DNA of 19,758 nt from the NCBI GenBank assembly GCA_937897125.1, contig CALCPL010000028.1:1-19758 (forward strand), in the 5' to 3' direction. This document shows, in pieces, positions 1 through 5,986 of this stretch (within the stretch, counting starts at the first letter, position 1; each line of letters starts with the position of its first letter). The position numbers and the translations under genes are program-made. This DNA comes from an uncultured Candidatus Pelagibacter sp. GTDB lineage: Bacteria; Pseudomonadota; Alphaproteobacteria; Pelagibacterales; Pelagibacteraceae. The notes below the pieces were generated by a model. The model was not told the DNA's origin, searched no databases, and saw nothing but the letters and a program-made list of their open reading frames with translations.

Positions 1-48
1 CGAGATTGCCTCTTGTCTCGTGGGCTCGGAGATGTGTATAAGAGACAG
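1..48. other. Illumina Nextera i7-side adapter (artefact)
   Basis: This is not genomic DNA. Bases 1-6 match the end of the P7 primer, 7-14 (TGCCTCTT) are an 8-base i7 index that I recall as Nextera N711, and 15-48 are the Nextera read-2 transposase adapter ending in the mosaic end AGATGTGTATAAGAGACAG. The natural insert begins at 49. The adapter has an ATG at 20 that opens an in-frame run into the first gene and makes a false N-terminus, MGSEMCIRDS. Confidence 0.97.
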
Positions 49-49
49 T

Positions 50-601
50 CATAAGCCTACTCATAAAATATTTATTCTGAAAGCAAATATTTATAATAAA
101 CAAAAAAATAAAACAAAATATTTTTTGCCGTTTGCATCAAGAATTTCCATAATTCAAGAAAGTAAAAATTTTATAGAATTTGAAAAAAATAAATGGATTA
201 AAAGAAATGATATAAAAAAAATTAATCATATAGAAAAAAATTATTTAAAAATATTAAAATTGTTTTTAAAAACTAAATATGTTTGGGGTGGTAAAACTTA
301 TAGAGGCATAGACTGCTCTGCTATTTTACAATTATTTTTTTACTATAATAATAAATTTTATCCAAGAGACACAAAAGACCAAATAAAATATTCAGCAAAA
401 AAAAATAACAGTGGAATATTTAAAAAAGGTGACATTATATTCTGGAAAGGTCATGTTGCTCTTTGTATTAACTCTCAAAAATTAATTCATGCATATGGTC
501 CAGAAAAGAAAGTTTTAATTATGAATATTACAGAGACAATAAATAGAATTGAAAGAACAGCAAAGTTAATAGTAAAAAAAATATCCTCTATAAAATATTA
601 A
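50..601 (+). CDS. NlpC/P60 (C40) family cysteine peptidase, 5'-truncated
   Basis: Probable cell-wall endopeptidase that cleaves peptidoglycan stem peptides, or a related amide hydrolase. The NlpC/P60 core is visible: a WGG-x-T segment followed by GIDCSA with the likely nucleophile Cys (codon at 314-316), a GHVAL segment with the catalytic His (452-454), and a second His in IHAYG (488-490) as probable third polar residue. The gene is cut at its 5' end by the library adapter; in-frame genomic sequence starts at 50. The ATG at 20 is adapter and should not be used. About 75 residues remain before the catalytic domain, which in this family often hold SH3-like domains, but I cannot confirm one. The stop TAA lies inside a TTAA shared with the stop of convergent tyrA. 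The family is clear; the physiological substrate is not. Confidence 0.85.
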   Translation, partial: HKPTHKIFILKANIYNKQKNKTKYFLPFASRISIIQESKNFIEFEKNKWIKRNDIKKINHIEKNYLKILKLFLKTKYVWGGKTYRGIDCSAILQLFFYYNNKFYPRDTKDQIKYSAKKNNSGIFKKGDIIFWKGHVALCINSQKLIHAYGPEKKVLIMNITETINRIERTAKLIVKKISSIKY

Positions 602-1494
602 CTTCTTCCAAAGTCTGGCTTGTTAATATCTTGTTTCAACTTAATTATTTTCTTTCTAACCTTTTTAGTATTAACTAATTTTTTAATAATAGATTTATTA
701 TTTTTAGATTGAATATCTCTTTTAAATGAACGTAAATTTTTAATAAACAAATCAATAACTTTTGAAATATTTTTTTGGTTATTAAAAAAAATATCTCTCC
801 ACATAATTTCATTAGATGCAGCAATTCTTGAAAAATCTCTCAAACCACCTGCGCTAAATTTGATTAATTCATACTTTTGTTGTTTTTCAAAATCTGTTGC
901 TGTTTTAACCAAATTATATGCAATTAAATGAGGTAAATGACTTGTCATAGAAAAAACCGTATCATGTTTTTTTGAGTCCATAATTGCAACTTTTGAACCA
1001 ATTTTTTTCCAGAATTTAGTAAGTATCAGAAGGTGTCTTCTGTTGGTATTTTTTTCTTTTATTAATATGCACCATTTATTAAGGAATAAACTTTTTACTC
1101 CATTTTCTGGGCCACTAACTTCTGACCCTGCAATAGGGTGACTGGATGTCCAAAAAATTCCTTTTTTCAATTTTCTTTTAATTAAGTCCATAGACTTTTC
1201 TTTAGATGATCCAACATCTGTAATAATAGTTTTAGGTAATAAATATCTATTTATCTTTAAAATTATTTTTTCATATTCTCCTAGTGGGGTGCAAAATATT
1301 ATTAAATCTAAGTTTGGGATAATTTTCTTTAAATCATCTATAATTTCACATGGTAATTTTAATTTTTTGATTTTTGAAATATTTGATTTTGATTTTTCGT
1401 AGACAAATATTTTTTTAGCTATTTTTTTTTCAGATATTGATCTTAACAATGAAGAACCAATTAAACCACATCCTATAATTAAAATATTTTTCAT
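598..1494 (-). CDS. tyrA: Prephenate/arogenate dehydrogenase
   Basis: NAD(P)-dependent oxidative decarboxylation of prephenate (or arogenate) in tyrosine synthesis; cytosolic. The 298-residue protein opens with a Rossmann dinucleotide site, GCGLIGSS at residues 8-15, followed by the CTPLG strand end near 68-72 and DVGSSK near 93-98. The family substrate-site motif SSHPIAGSE is at 117-125 (His119), and SHLPH (His186, His189) begins the helical dimerisation domain. No ACT or chorismate mutase domain is fused. Its ATG lies 2 bp after the stop of the upstream aminotransferase, so the two are surely cotranscribed and translationally coupled. The C-terminal 40 residues are very lysine-rich, in keeping with the AT-rich genome. 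Cofactor and prephenate versus arogenate preference cannot be read from the sequence. Confidence 0.93.
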   Translation of the reverse strand: MKNILIIGCGLIGSSLLRSISEKKIAKKIFVYEKSKSNISKIKKLKLPCEIIDDLKKIIPNLDLIIFCTPLGEYEKIILKINRYLLPKTIITDVGSSKEKSMDLIKRKLKKGIFWTSSHPIAGSEVSGPENGVKSLFLNKWCILIKEKNTNRRHLLILTKFWKKIGSKVAIMDSKKHDTVFSMTSHLPHLIAYNLVKTATDFEKQQKYELIKFSAGGLRDFSRIAASNEIMWRDIFFNNQKNISKVIDLFIKNLRSFKRDIQSKNNKSIIKKLVNTKKVRKKIIKLKQDINKPDFGRS

Positions 1495-1496
1495 AA

Positions 1497-2579
1497 TTAA
1501 TTAAGGATAGTCTTGATCGTTGTTATGAATCTCATATTCTCTTTTTTAGATCCAATTGTTAATCTTAATTTGTTTTTAATATTATATCCATCTTCTGTAG
1601 ATCTTAATATAATTCCTTTAGACTGCAGTTTGTTAAAAACATAATTAGCTGAAAATTTACATTTATCAAAATTTAATAGTAAAAAATTAGCTGTTACTTC
1701 ATTTGAAAAAATTTTTAGTTTTTCTAAAACATTTCTAACTTTATTTGCTTCTGTGATATTATGTTTCACAGATTGATTAATAAAGTTTCTATCTTTTAAA
1801 GCTTCTATTGCTGCCATCTGTGCAACTTGATTTACATTAAATGGAGGTCTAATTAAATTCATTGCAGAGATAATCTTCTTGGGGCCATGACCCCAGCCAA
1901 CTCTTAACGAGGCCAGTCCATATATTTTTGAAAAAGTTCTTATCACAACAACATTATCCTTATTTTTAAATAAATCTAAACCAGATTTATAATCTTTATT
2001 TTTCATATATTCAAAATATGCATCGTCTAAAACTAGTAAAATATTTTTATTCAATTTCATTCTTAAGTCTATTAGCTCTGCTCTACTTAAGTATGTTCCT
2101 GTTGGGTTATTAGGGTTGGCAATAAACACAAGTTTGGTTTTTTTTGTTACTTTCTTGATAATTTCATTTATTGAAACTTTAAAATTTGCTTCCTTAGAAA
2201 AAACAACTTTTGCTCCCACTATTTGTGCATATATCCTGTACATTAAAAAGCTATATTGAGGAACAATCACTTCATCAGAGGGTTTTAGGTACAACTGGCA
2301 AATCATTTGAATAATTTCATCTGACCCTGCACCACAAATTATCTTCTCAAAATCACACTTATATTTCTTTGAAATTTCTTTTCTTAAGTTTTTTGCCTTA
2401 CCATCTGGATACTTCGATATTGTTAATTCTTTATTCTGTAAAATTTTCTTTACTCTTGGGCTTACACCAAGAGCTGACTCATTTGCTGATAATTTTATAA
2501 TATTTCGTATTTTTGCTATATTTGACTTACCTGGTTTATAAGCCTCTATTTTGAATTCTTTAAATTTTGGAACTGTCAT
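1497..2579 (-). CDS. hisC: Histidinol-phosphate / aromatic aminotransferase (class I/II, HisC family)
   Basis: PLP-dependent aminotransferase of 360 residues, the normal HisC length. Visible motifs: SANESALG near 31-38, NPNNPTG at 155-161, the cofactor Asp in DDAY (185-188, family usually DEAY), and the PLP-lysine motif SKIYGLASLRVGWG with Lys218 and phosphate-binding Arg226. HisC converts imidazole acetol phosphate to histidinol phosphate, and many members also transaminate phenylpyruvate and hydroxyphenylpyruvate. Here it sits directly upstream of tyrA (2-bp gap) with no other his gene nearby, which suggests a role in Tyr/Phe synthesis, possibly dual with histidine synthesis. Which substrate it prefers is inference from context; a second hisC copy elsewhere in the genome would favour a dedicated aromatic enzyme. 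Confidence 0.88.
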   Translation of the reverse strand: MTVPKFKEFKIEAYKPGKSNIAKIRNIIKLSANESALGVSPRVKKILQNKELTISKYPDGKAKNLRKEISKKYKCDFEKIICGAGSDEIIQMICQLYLKPSDEVIVPQYSFLMYRIYAQIVGAKVVFSKEANFKVSINEIIKKVTKKTKLVFIANPNNPTGTYLSRAELIDLRMKLNKNILLVLDDAYFEYMKNKDYKSGLDLFKNKDNVVVIRTFSKIYGLASLRVGWGHGPKKIISAMNLIRPPFNVNQVAQMAAIEALKDRNFINQSVKHNITEANKVRNVLEKLKIFSNEVTANFLLLNFDKCKFSANYVFNKLQSKGIILRSTEDGYNIKNKLRLTIGSKKENMRFITTIKTILN

Positions 2580-2609
2580 TTTATTAATTTTATTTACCTT
2601 ATAAATAAA

Positions 2610-2638
2610 ATATTATCCTTTCATATAGAATAAGTCAT
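2610..2638 (-). promoter_or_regulatory. Candidate sigma70-type promoter for hisC-tyrA
   Basis: On the minus strand a -35-like ATGACT (2633-2638) and a -10-like TAATAT (2610-2615) are separated by exactly 17 bp, each matching 4 of 6 consensus bases. Transcription would start near 2603, giving a leader of about 24 nt before the ATG at 2579. The only Shine-Dalgarno-like AAGG (2597-2600) is about 17 nt from the ATG, which is too far for a normal site. In such AT-rich DNA chance matches are common. Confidence 0.4.
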
Positions 2639-2650
2639 TTTTTAAAAAAA

Positions 2651-2679
2651 TTGACATAAGAAATACTATCTAGTACAAA
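2651..2679 (+). promoter_or_regulatory. sigma70-type promoter for metX operon
   Basis: A perfect -35 TTGACA (2651-2656) is followed after 17 bp by TACAAA (2674-2679), a 4/6 match to -10. The predicted start near 2685-2686 coincides with the first bases of riboswitch stem P1, so the transcript would begin with the aptamer itself. Confidence 0.65.
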
Positions 2680-2684
2680 AAATA

Positions 2685-2737
2685 TGCGCTGATTTAACTG
2701 AATTGCGAGCGCTTAAAAAAAACCGCTAAATAAGTTT
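2685..2737 (+). promoter_or_regulatory. SAM-II riboswitch controlling metX
   Basis: This matches the SAM-II (metA) aptamer, an S-adenosylmethionine-sensing RNA found upstream of methionine genes in alphaproteobacteria and first crystallised from a Sargasso Sea metX leader. Stem P1 is GCGCT (2686-2690) pairing with AGCGC (2708-2712). The loop holds the conserved GATTTAAC (2691-2698) and TTGC (2703-2706), and the 3' part holds the conserved GCTAAA (2725-2730). Possible pseudoknot pairing is AACT (2696-2699) with AGTT (2733-2736) and GC (2705-2706) with GC (2725-2726). Where I recall CC pairing with GG in the Sargasso RNA, this one has CT with AG, a compensatory change. Bound SAM is expected to lower metX expression. 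The ATG is about 35 nt downstream and has no clear Shine-Dalgarno site. Confidence 0.92.
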
Positions 2738-2770
2738 TTTTGTCTCACAATTCAAATTTGGCTAATATTT

Positions 2771-3889
2771 ATGAATAAAAATGTGAACATAAAAAATATT
2801 ATAATTGATAAACCATTAAAATTAGATTGTGGTAAAACTATCAATAATTATTCTCTGGCTTATGAGACTTATGGTTCTCTAAATGAGAAGAAAGATAATG
2901 CTATTCTTATTTTTCATGCTTTAACTGGTGATCAATTTGTTTCTGGAATAAATCCAATTACTAAAAAAGAGGGTTGGTGGTCATATGCTGTTGGACCTAG
3001 TAAAGCCATTGATACTGATAAATATTTTGTAATTTGTGCCAATGTTATTGGTGGATGTATGGGTTCGTATGGTCCTAGTGAAATTAACCCCGATACTAAT
3101 AAAAAATATGGTACCACTTTTCCTGTCATCACTATTAATGACATGGTTAATGCACAATTTAATCTCTTAAGTTTTTTTAACATTGATAAATTATTTGCTG
3201 TTATGGGTGGATCAATGGGTGGAATGCAGACACTTCAGTTCGTTAATAACTTTCCTGATAAAGCAAAAGTTGCTATTCCAATAGCCTGCACAGCTAGTCA
3301 TTCAGCGCAAAATATTGCTTTTAATGAACTTGGCAGACAATCAATTATGGCTGATGCTAATTGGGAAAATGGTGACTATTCAAATCAAAATAAAAATCCT
3401 AACAAAGGATTATCTGTTGCAAGAATGGCTGCACATATAACTTATTTATCTAAAAATGGTCTACAGGAAAAATTTGGAAGAAAGTTGCAAGAAAGAGATG
3501 ACCTAAAATTTGGTTTTGATGCAGACTTTCAAATAGAAAGTTATTTAAGATATCAAGGATCCGTATTTGTTGATAGATTTGATGCCAATAGCTACCTTTA
3601 TATAACAAGAGCGATGGACTATTTTGATCTAATAAAAGAACATCACGGTAATTTATCTAAAGCATTCGAAAAAACTAAAACTAAGTTTCTTATTATATCT
3701 TTTACTTCTGATTGGCTTTATCCAACTTCTGAGAATAAAGAAATTGTTATAGCCTTAAATGCCATAGGTGCTGAAGTAGGATTTGTCGAAATTGAGTCTG
3801 ACAAAGGGCACGATTCATTCCTTTTAAAAGTTCCTAAATTTTTAAATACTCTAGGTGATTATATTAAAACAGCTTATTCTAAAAACTAA
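2771..3889 (+). CDS. metX: Homoserine O-acetyltransferase
   Basis: Acylates homoserine with acetyl-CoA to give O-acetylhomoserine, the activated precursor for methionine by sulfhydrylation; cytosolic. It is an alpha/beta hydrolase-fold protein of 372 residues, the usual MetX length. The nucleophile elbow GGSMGGMQ gives Ser148. The other triad members are Asp314 (in SFTSDWLYP) and His347 (in KGHDSFL). Also present are HALTGD near residues 49-54 and the family signature GGCMGS/YGPSE near 95-103. A SAM-II riboswitch and its own promoter precede it, so it is likely repressed when SAM is plentiful. metW follows after 2 bp. Some MetX relatives use succinyl-CoA, so acetyl donor use is the family default and not proven here. 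The ATG is the first in frame after the riboswitch; no good ribosome binding site precedes it. Confidence 0.95.
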   Translation: MNKNVNIKNIIIDKPLKLDCGKTINNYSLAYETYGSLNEKKDNAILIFHALTGDQFVSGINPITKKEGWWSYAVGPSKAIDTDKYFVICANVIGGCMGSYGPSEINPDTNKKYGTTFPVITINDMVNAQFNLLSFFNIDKLFAVMGGSMGGMQTLQFVNNFPDKAKVAIPIACTASHSAQNIAFNELGRQSIMADANWENGDYSNQNKNPNKGLSVARMAAHITYLSKNGLQEKFGRKLQERDDLKFGFDADFQIESYLRYQGSVFVDRFDANSYLYITRAMDYFDLIKEHHGNLSKAFEKTKTKFLIISFTSDWLYPTSENKEIVIALNAIGAEVGFVEIESDKGHDSFLLKVPKFLNTLGDYIKTAYSKN

Positions 3890-3891
3890 AC

Positions 3892-4488
3892 ATGAAACAA
3901 GAATTTAAAATAATCTCTGATCTAATTGAAAAAAATACTAGAGTTTTAGATGTGGGCTGTGGAGATGGTATATTAATGGAATATCTTAAGTATAATAAAG
4001 AAATAGACATAAGGGGAATAGAAATCTCCAAAGATAATGTTCAAAAATGTCTATCAAAAGGACTAACTGTTATTGAGGGTGATGCAGAAAAAGATCTATT
4101 ACAATTTCCTGACAGCTCCTTTGATTTTGTTATTTTAAGTCAAACACTGCAAGCATTTTTAAATCCTGAAATAGTTATCAAAGAGCTATTGAGGGTTGGT
4201 AAAAAAGCTATTGTTACAATACCTAATTTTGGTTTTTGGAAAGTTAGGCTTCACCTATTAATTAAAGGAACAATGCCAATTACAAAAAATCTACCTGATG
4301 AGTGGTATAATACCCCTAACCTTCATATGTGTACCATAAAAGATTTTTATAACTTTTGTGAAAATAGAAAAATTAAATTAGGTAAATCATCAGCTCTGCA
4401 TAACGAAAAAATATCCTCTATTAATAAACTTAATCTAAATATTAAAAATTTATCAGCAGAACTAGGTATTTTTTTAATTGAGAGTTAA
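3892..4488 (+). CDS. metW: Methionine biosynthesis protein MetW (class I SAM-methyltransferase fold)
   Basis: A 198-residue MetW protein. The SAM-binding motif I, VLDVGCGDG, is at 18-26, with an acidic residue in RGIEIS near 41-46 for the ribose, and LSQTLQ near 82-87, characteristic of MetW. MetW is almost always paired with metX and is needed for full function of the methionine pathway with that type of MetX; its exact chemical role is unsettled. Here it starts 2 bp after metX and ends directly against the gloB ATG, so the three genes are one transcription unit under the SAM-II riboswitch. Length and order are typical for alphaproteobacteria. Confidence 0.92.
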   Translation: MKQEFKIISDLIEKNTRVLDVGCGDGILMEYLKYNKEIDIRGIEISKDNVQKCLSKGLTVIEGDAEKDLLQFPDSSFDFVILSQTLQAFLNPEIVIKELLRVGKKAIVTIPNFGFWKVRLHLLIKGTMPITKNLPDEWYNTPNLHMCTIKDFYNFCENRKIKLGKSSALHNEKISSINKLNLNIKNLSAELGIFLIES

Positions 4489-5208
4489 ATGGAAATTCAG
4501 ATAATACCCTGCTTACAAGATAATTATTCTTATCTAATTATTGATAAAACTAAAAATATAGCATGTGTGATTGATCCCAGTGAAGCAAAGCCTATCATCA
4601 AATATTTGGAAGATAAAAATATACATTTAAAATATATATTAAATACACATCATCATTATGATCATGTGGGGGGTAATATAGAATTAAAAGAAAAATATGG
4701 AGCTAGTATTATTGGATATAAAGGAGACAAGGATAGAATCCCAGAAATAGATATACTGGTCAGTGATCAAGACATTTGGCACGAAGAAAATTTCCAGGCT
4801 AAAATATTTCACATACCTGGTCATACCCTTGGTCATATATGTTTTTATTTTTATAATGAAGAATCTGTTTTTACAGGAGACACTCTCTTTTCACTTGGTT
4901 GTGGTAAGATTTTTGAAGGAACATACTCACAGATGTATAATTCATTAATGAAAATAAAAGCACTGCCAGAAAAAACAAGGATCTATTGTGGACATGAATA
5001 TACTAAACAAAACTCTAAATTTTGTATTACTCATGACCAAGACAATGAAAACTTAAAAATTAAGATTAAAGATATAGACGAAAAATTAAAAAATAACCTA
5101 CCTACTATTCCGTCCACTATTAAAGAGGAATTAGAGTGCAATATTTTTCTTAGATCTGATACAGAAGAAACCTTTTCAAAATTGAGGGATTTAAAGGACA
5201 ATTTCTAA
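4489..5208 (+). CDS. gloB: Hydroxyacylglutathione hydrolase (glyoxalase II)
   Basis: Metallo-beta-lactamase-fold enzyme that hydrolyses S-lactoylglutathione to lactate and glutathione, the second step of methylglyoxal detoxification. Metal ligands are all visible: THHHYDH at 53-59 (His54, His56, Asp58, His59), His112 in PGHTLGH, Asp131 in GDTLF, and His169 in CGHEYT. The C-terminal third carries the glyoxalase II helical region that binds glutathione, although at 239 residues the protein is slightly shorter than most (about 250). The ATG abuts the metW stop with no gap, so it shares the methionine transcript. Whether SAM control of a detoxification enzyme has any purpose, or is only a by-product of operon packing, is unknown. 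Confidence 0.92.
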   Translation: MEIQIIPCLQDNYSYLIIDKTKNIACVIDPSEAKPIIKYLEDKNIHLKYILNTHHHYDHVGGNIELKEKYGASIIGYKGDKDRIPEIDILVSDQDIWHEENFQAKIFHIPGHTLGHICFYFYNEESVFTGDTLFSLGCGKIFEGTYSQMYNSLMKIKALPEKTRIYCGHEYTKQNSKFCITHDQDNENLKIKIKDIDEKLKNNLPTIPSTIKEELECNIFLRSDTEETFSKLRDLKDNF

Positions 5209-5219
5209 CTTATTCGGAC

Positions 5220-5247
5220 TTGACTATAATAGGTCCCCGACTATATT
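5220..5247 (+). promoter_or_regulatory. Candidate sigma70-type promoter for rplU-rpmA
   Basis: In the 65-bp spacer between gloB and rplU, TTGACT (5220-5225, 5/6 match to -35) and TATATT (5242-5247, 5/6 match to -10) are 16 bp apart. Transcription would start near 5254, about 20 nt before the rplU ATG. It would make the ribosomal genes independent of the SAM-controlled metX operon. Confidence 0.6.
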
Positions 5248-5273
5248 GCTGATTATAAAAAATAGATTAAACA

Positions 5274-5690
5274 ATGTCATACGCAATCATACAAACAGGT
5301 GGAAAACAGTACAAAGTAAAGGCTGGAGAAATACTTAAAATTGAAAGATTAGAGGATTCTAAACTTGAAACTAAGATAGAGTTTAAAGAAATTTTAGCTT
5401 ACGGAGATGACAAAAGTATTGAAGTTGGATCACCAACAGTTGAGGGTGCAAAAGTTGAAGCAGATCTTGTTGAAAATGGAAAAAATAGAACAATATTAAT
5501 TTTCAAAAAAAGACGAAGACAAAATTCTAGAAGAAAAAATGGTCATAGACAGCAATATTCATTAATAAGAATTAGTAAAATATTTTCTAAAGATGGTAAA
5601 ATTTTATCTGAAGCAGAAAAAATGGTTAAACCAACTAAAAAAATTGAAAAGGTTGAAGCTAAAGTAGAAGCTGAAGCAGTTAATAAATAA
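5274..5690 (+). CDS. rplU: 50S ribosomal protein L21
   Basis: Large-subunit protein that binds 23S rRNA. The N-terminus MSYAIIQTGGKQYKV is the L21 signature, and the RNA-binding segment KKRRRQNSRRKNGHRQ lies near residues 77-92. L21 is usually about 103 residues; this one has 138, with a C-terminal tail from about residue 105 rich in Lys, Glu, Ala and Val. Alphaproteobacterial L21 proteins often have such charged tails. The gene is followed after 12 bp by rpmA, the universal partner, and then obgE, an order conserved across bacteria. A good promoter lies just upstream. Confidence 0.97.
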   Translation: MSYAIIQTGGKQYKVKAGEILKIERLEDSKLETKIEFKEILAYGDDKSIEVGSPTVEGAKVEADLVENGKNRTILIFKKRRRQNSRRKNGHRQQYSLIRISKIFSKDGKILSEAEKMVKPTKKIEKVEAKVEAEAVNK

Positions 5691-5702
5691 ATTAGGTAAA
5701 TT

Positions 5703-5957
5703 ATGGCTACAAAAAAAGCAGGTGGATCATCGAGAAACGGACGAGATAGTGCTGGTCGTAGACTTGGCGTTAAGAAGTATGGTGGTGAAGTAGTGATTCC
5801 TGGAAACATAATTGTTAGACAAAGAGGAACTAAAATTTTTCCTGGTGAAAATGTGGGAATGGGAAAAGATCATTCAATTTTTTCTGTTGTTGAAGGAAAA
5901 GTAGTATTTAAAAAAGGTAGATTAGACAGAACATTCGTTTCCGTAAAACCCAATTAG
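5703..5957 (+). CDS. rpmA: 50S ribosomal protein L27
   Basis: Large-subunit protein whose flexible N-terminus reaches the peptidyl transferase centre. The 84-residue length and the order of conserved segments are typical: [16 protein letters not shown] at the N-terminus, [10 protein letters not shown] near 19-28, and [23 protein letters not shown] across the core. There is no extra N-terminal peptide of the kind cleaved in Firmicutes, so the mature end is formed directly. The ATG at 5703 is preceded by a weak AGG (5694-5696). It lies 12 bp after rplU and 29 bp before obgE. Confidence 0.97.
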   Translation: MATKKAGGSSRNGRDSAGRRLGVKKYGGEVVIPGNIIVRQRGTKIFPGENVGMGKDHSIFSVVEGKVVFKKGRLDRTFVSVKPN

Positions 5958-5960
5958 TAG

Positions 5961-5984
5961 TACAACTAAAAACTAACAGTTGTA
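5961..5984 (+). repeat. Perfect 7-bp inverted repeat abutting the obgE start codon
   Basis: TACAACT (5961-5967) and AGTTGTA (5978-5984) form a perfect 7-bp stem with a 10-nt A-rich loop, filling most of the 29-bp rpmA-obgE gap. The stem ends two bases before the obgE ATG at 5987. No U-tract follows, so it is not a standard intrinsic terminator. It would cover the place where a ribosome binding site should be, so it could modulate obgE translation or act as a processing site; this is inference. Confidence 0.5.
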
Positions 5985-5986
5985 AT

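Noticed and set aside
20..49. ATG at 20 as the start of the NlpC/P60 gene
   Set aside because: The bases are Nextera adapter; the true start lies upstream of the contig.
4763..4948. Small plus-strand frame inside gloB
   Set aside because: Out of frame with a fully intact glyoxalase II and without a start signal; a shadow.
5216..5236. GGAC (5216-5219) and GTCC (5233-5236) as a terminator or operator before rplU
   Set aside because: Only four pairs, with no U-tract, and it overlaps the -35 box; too short to claim.
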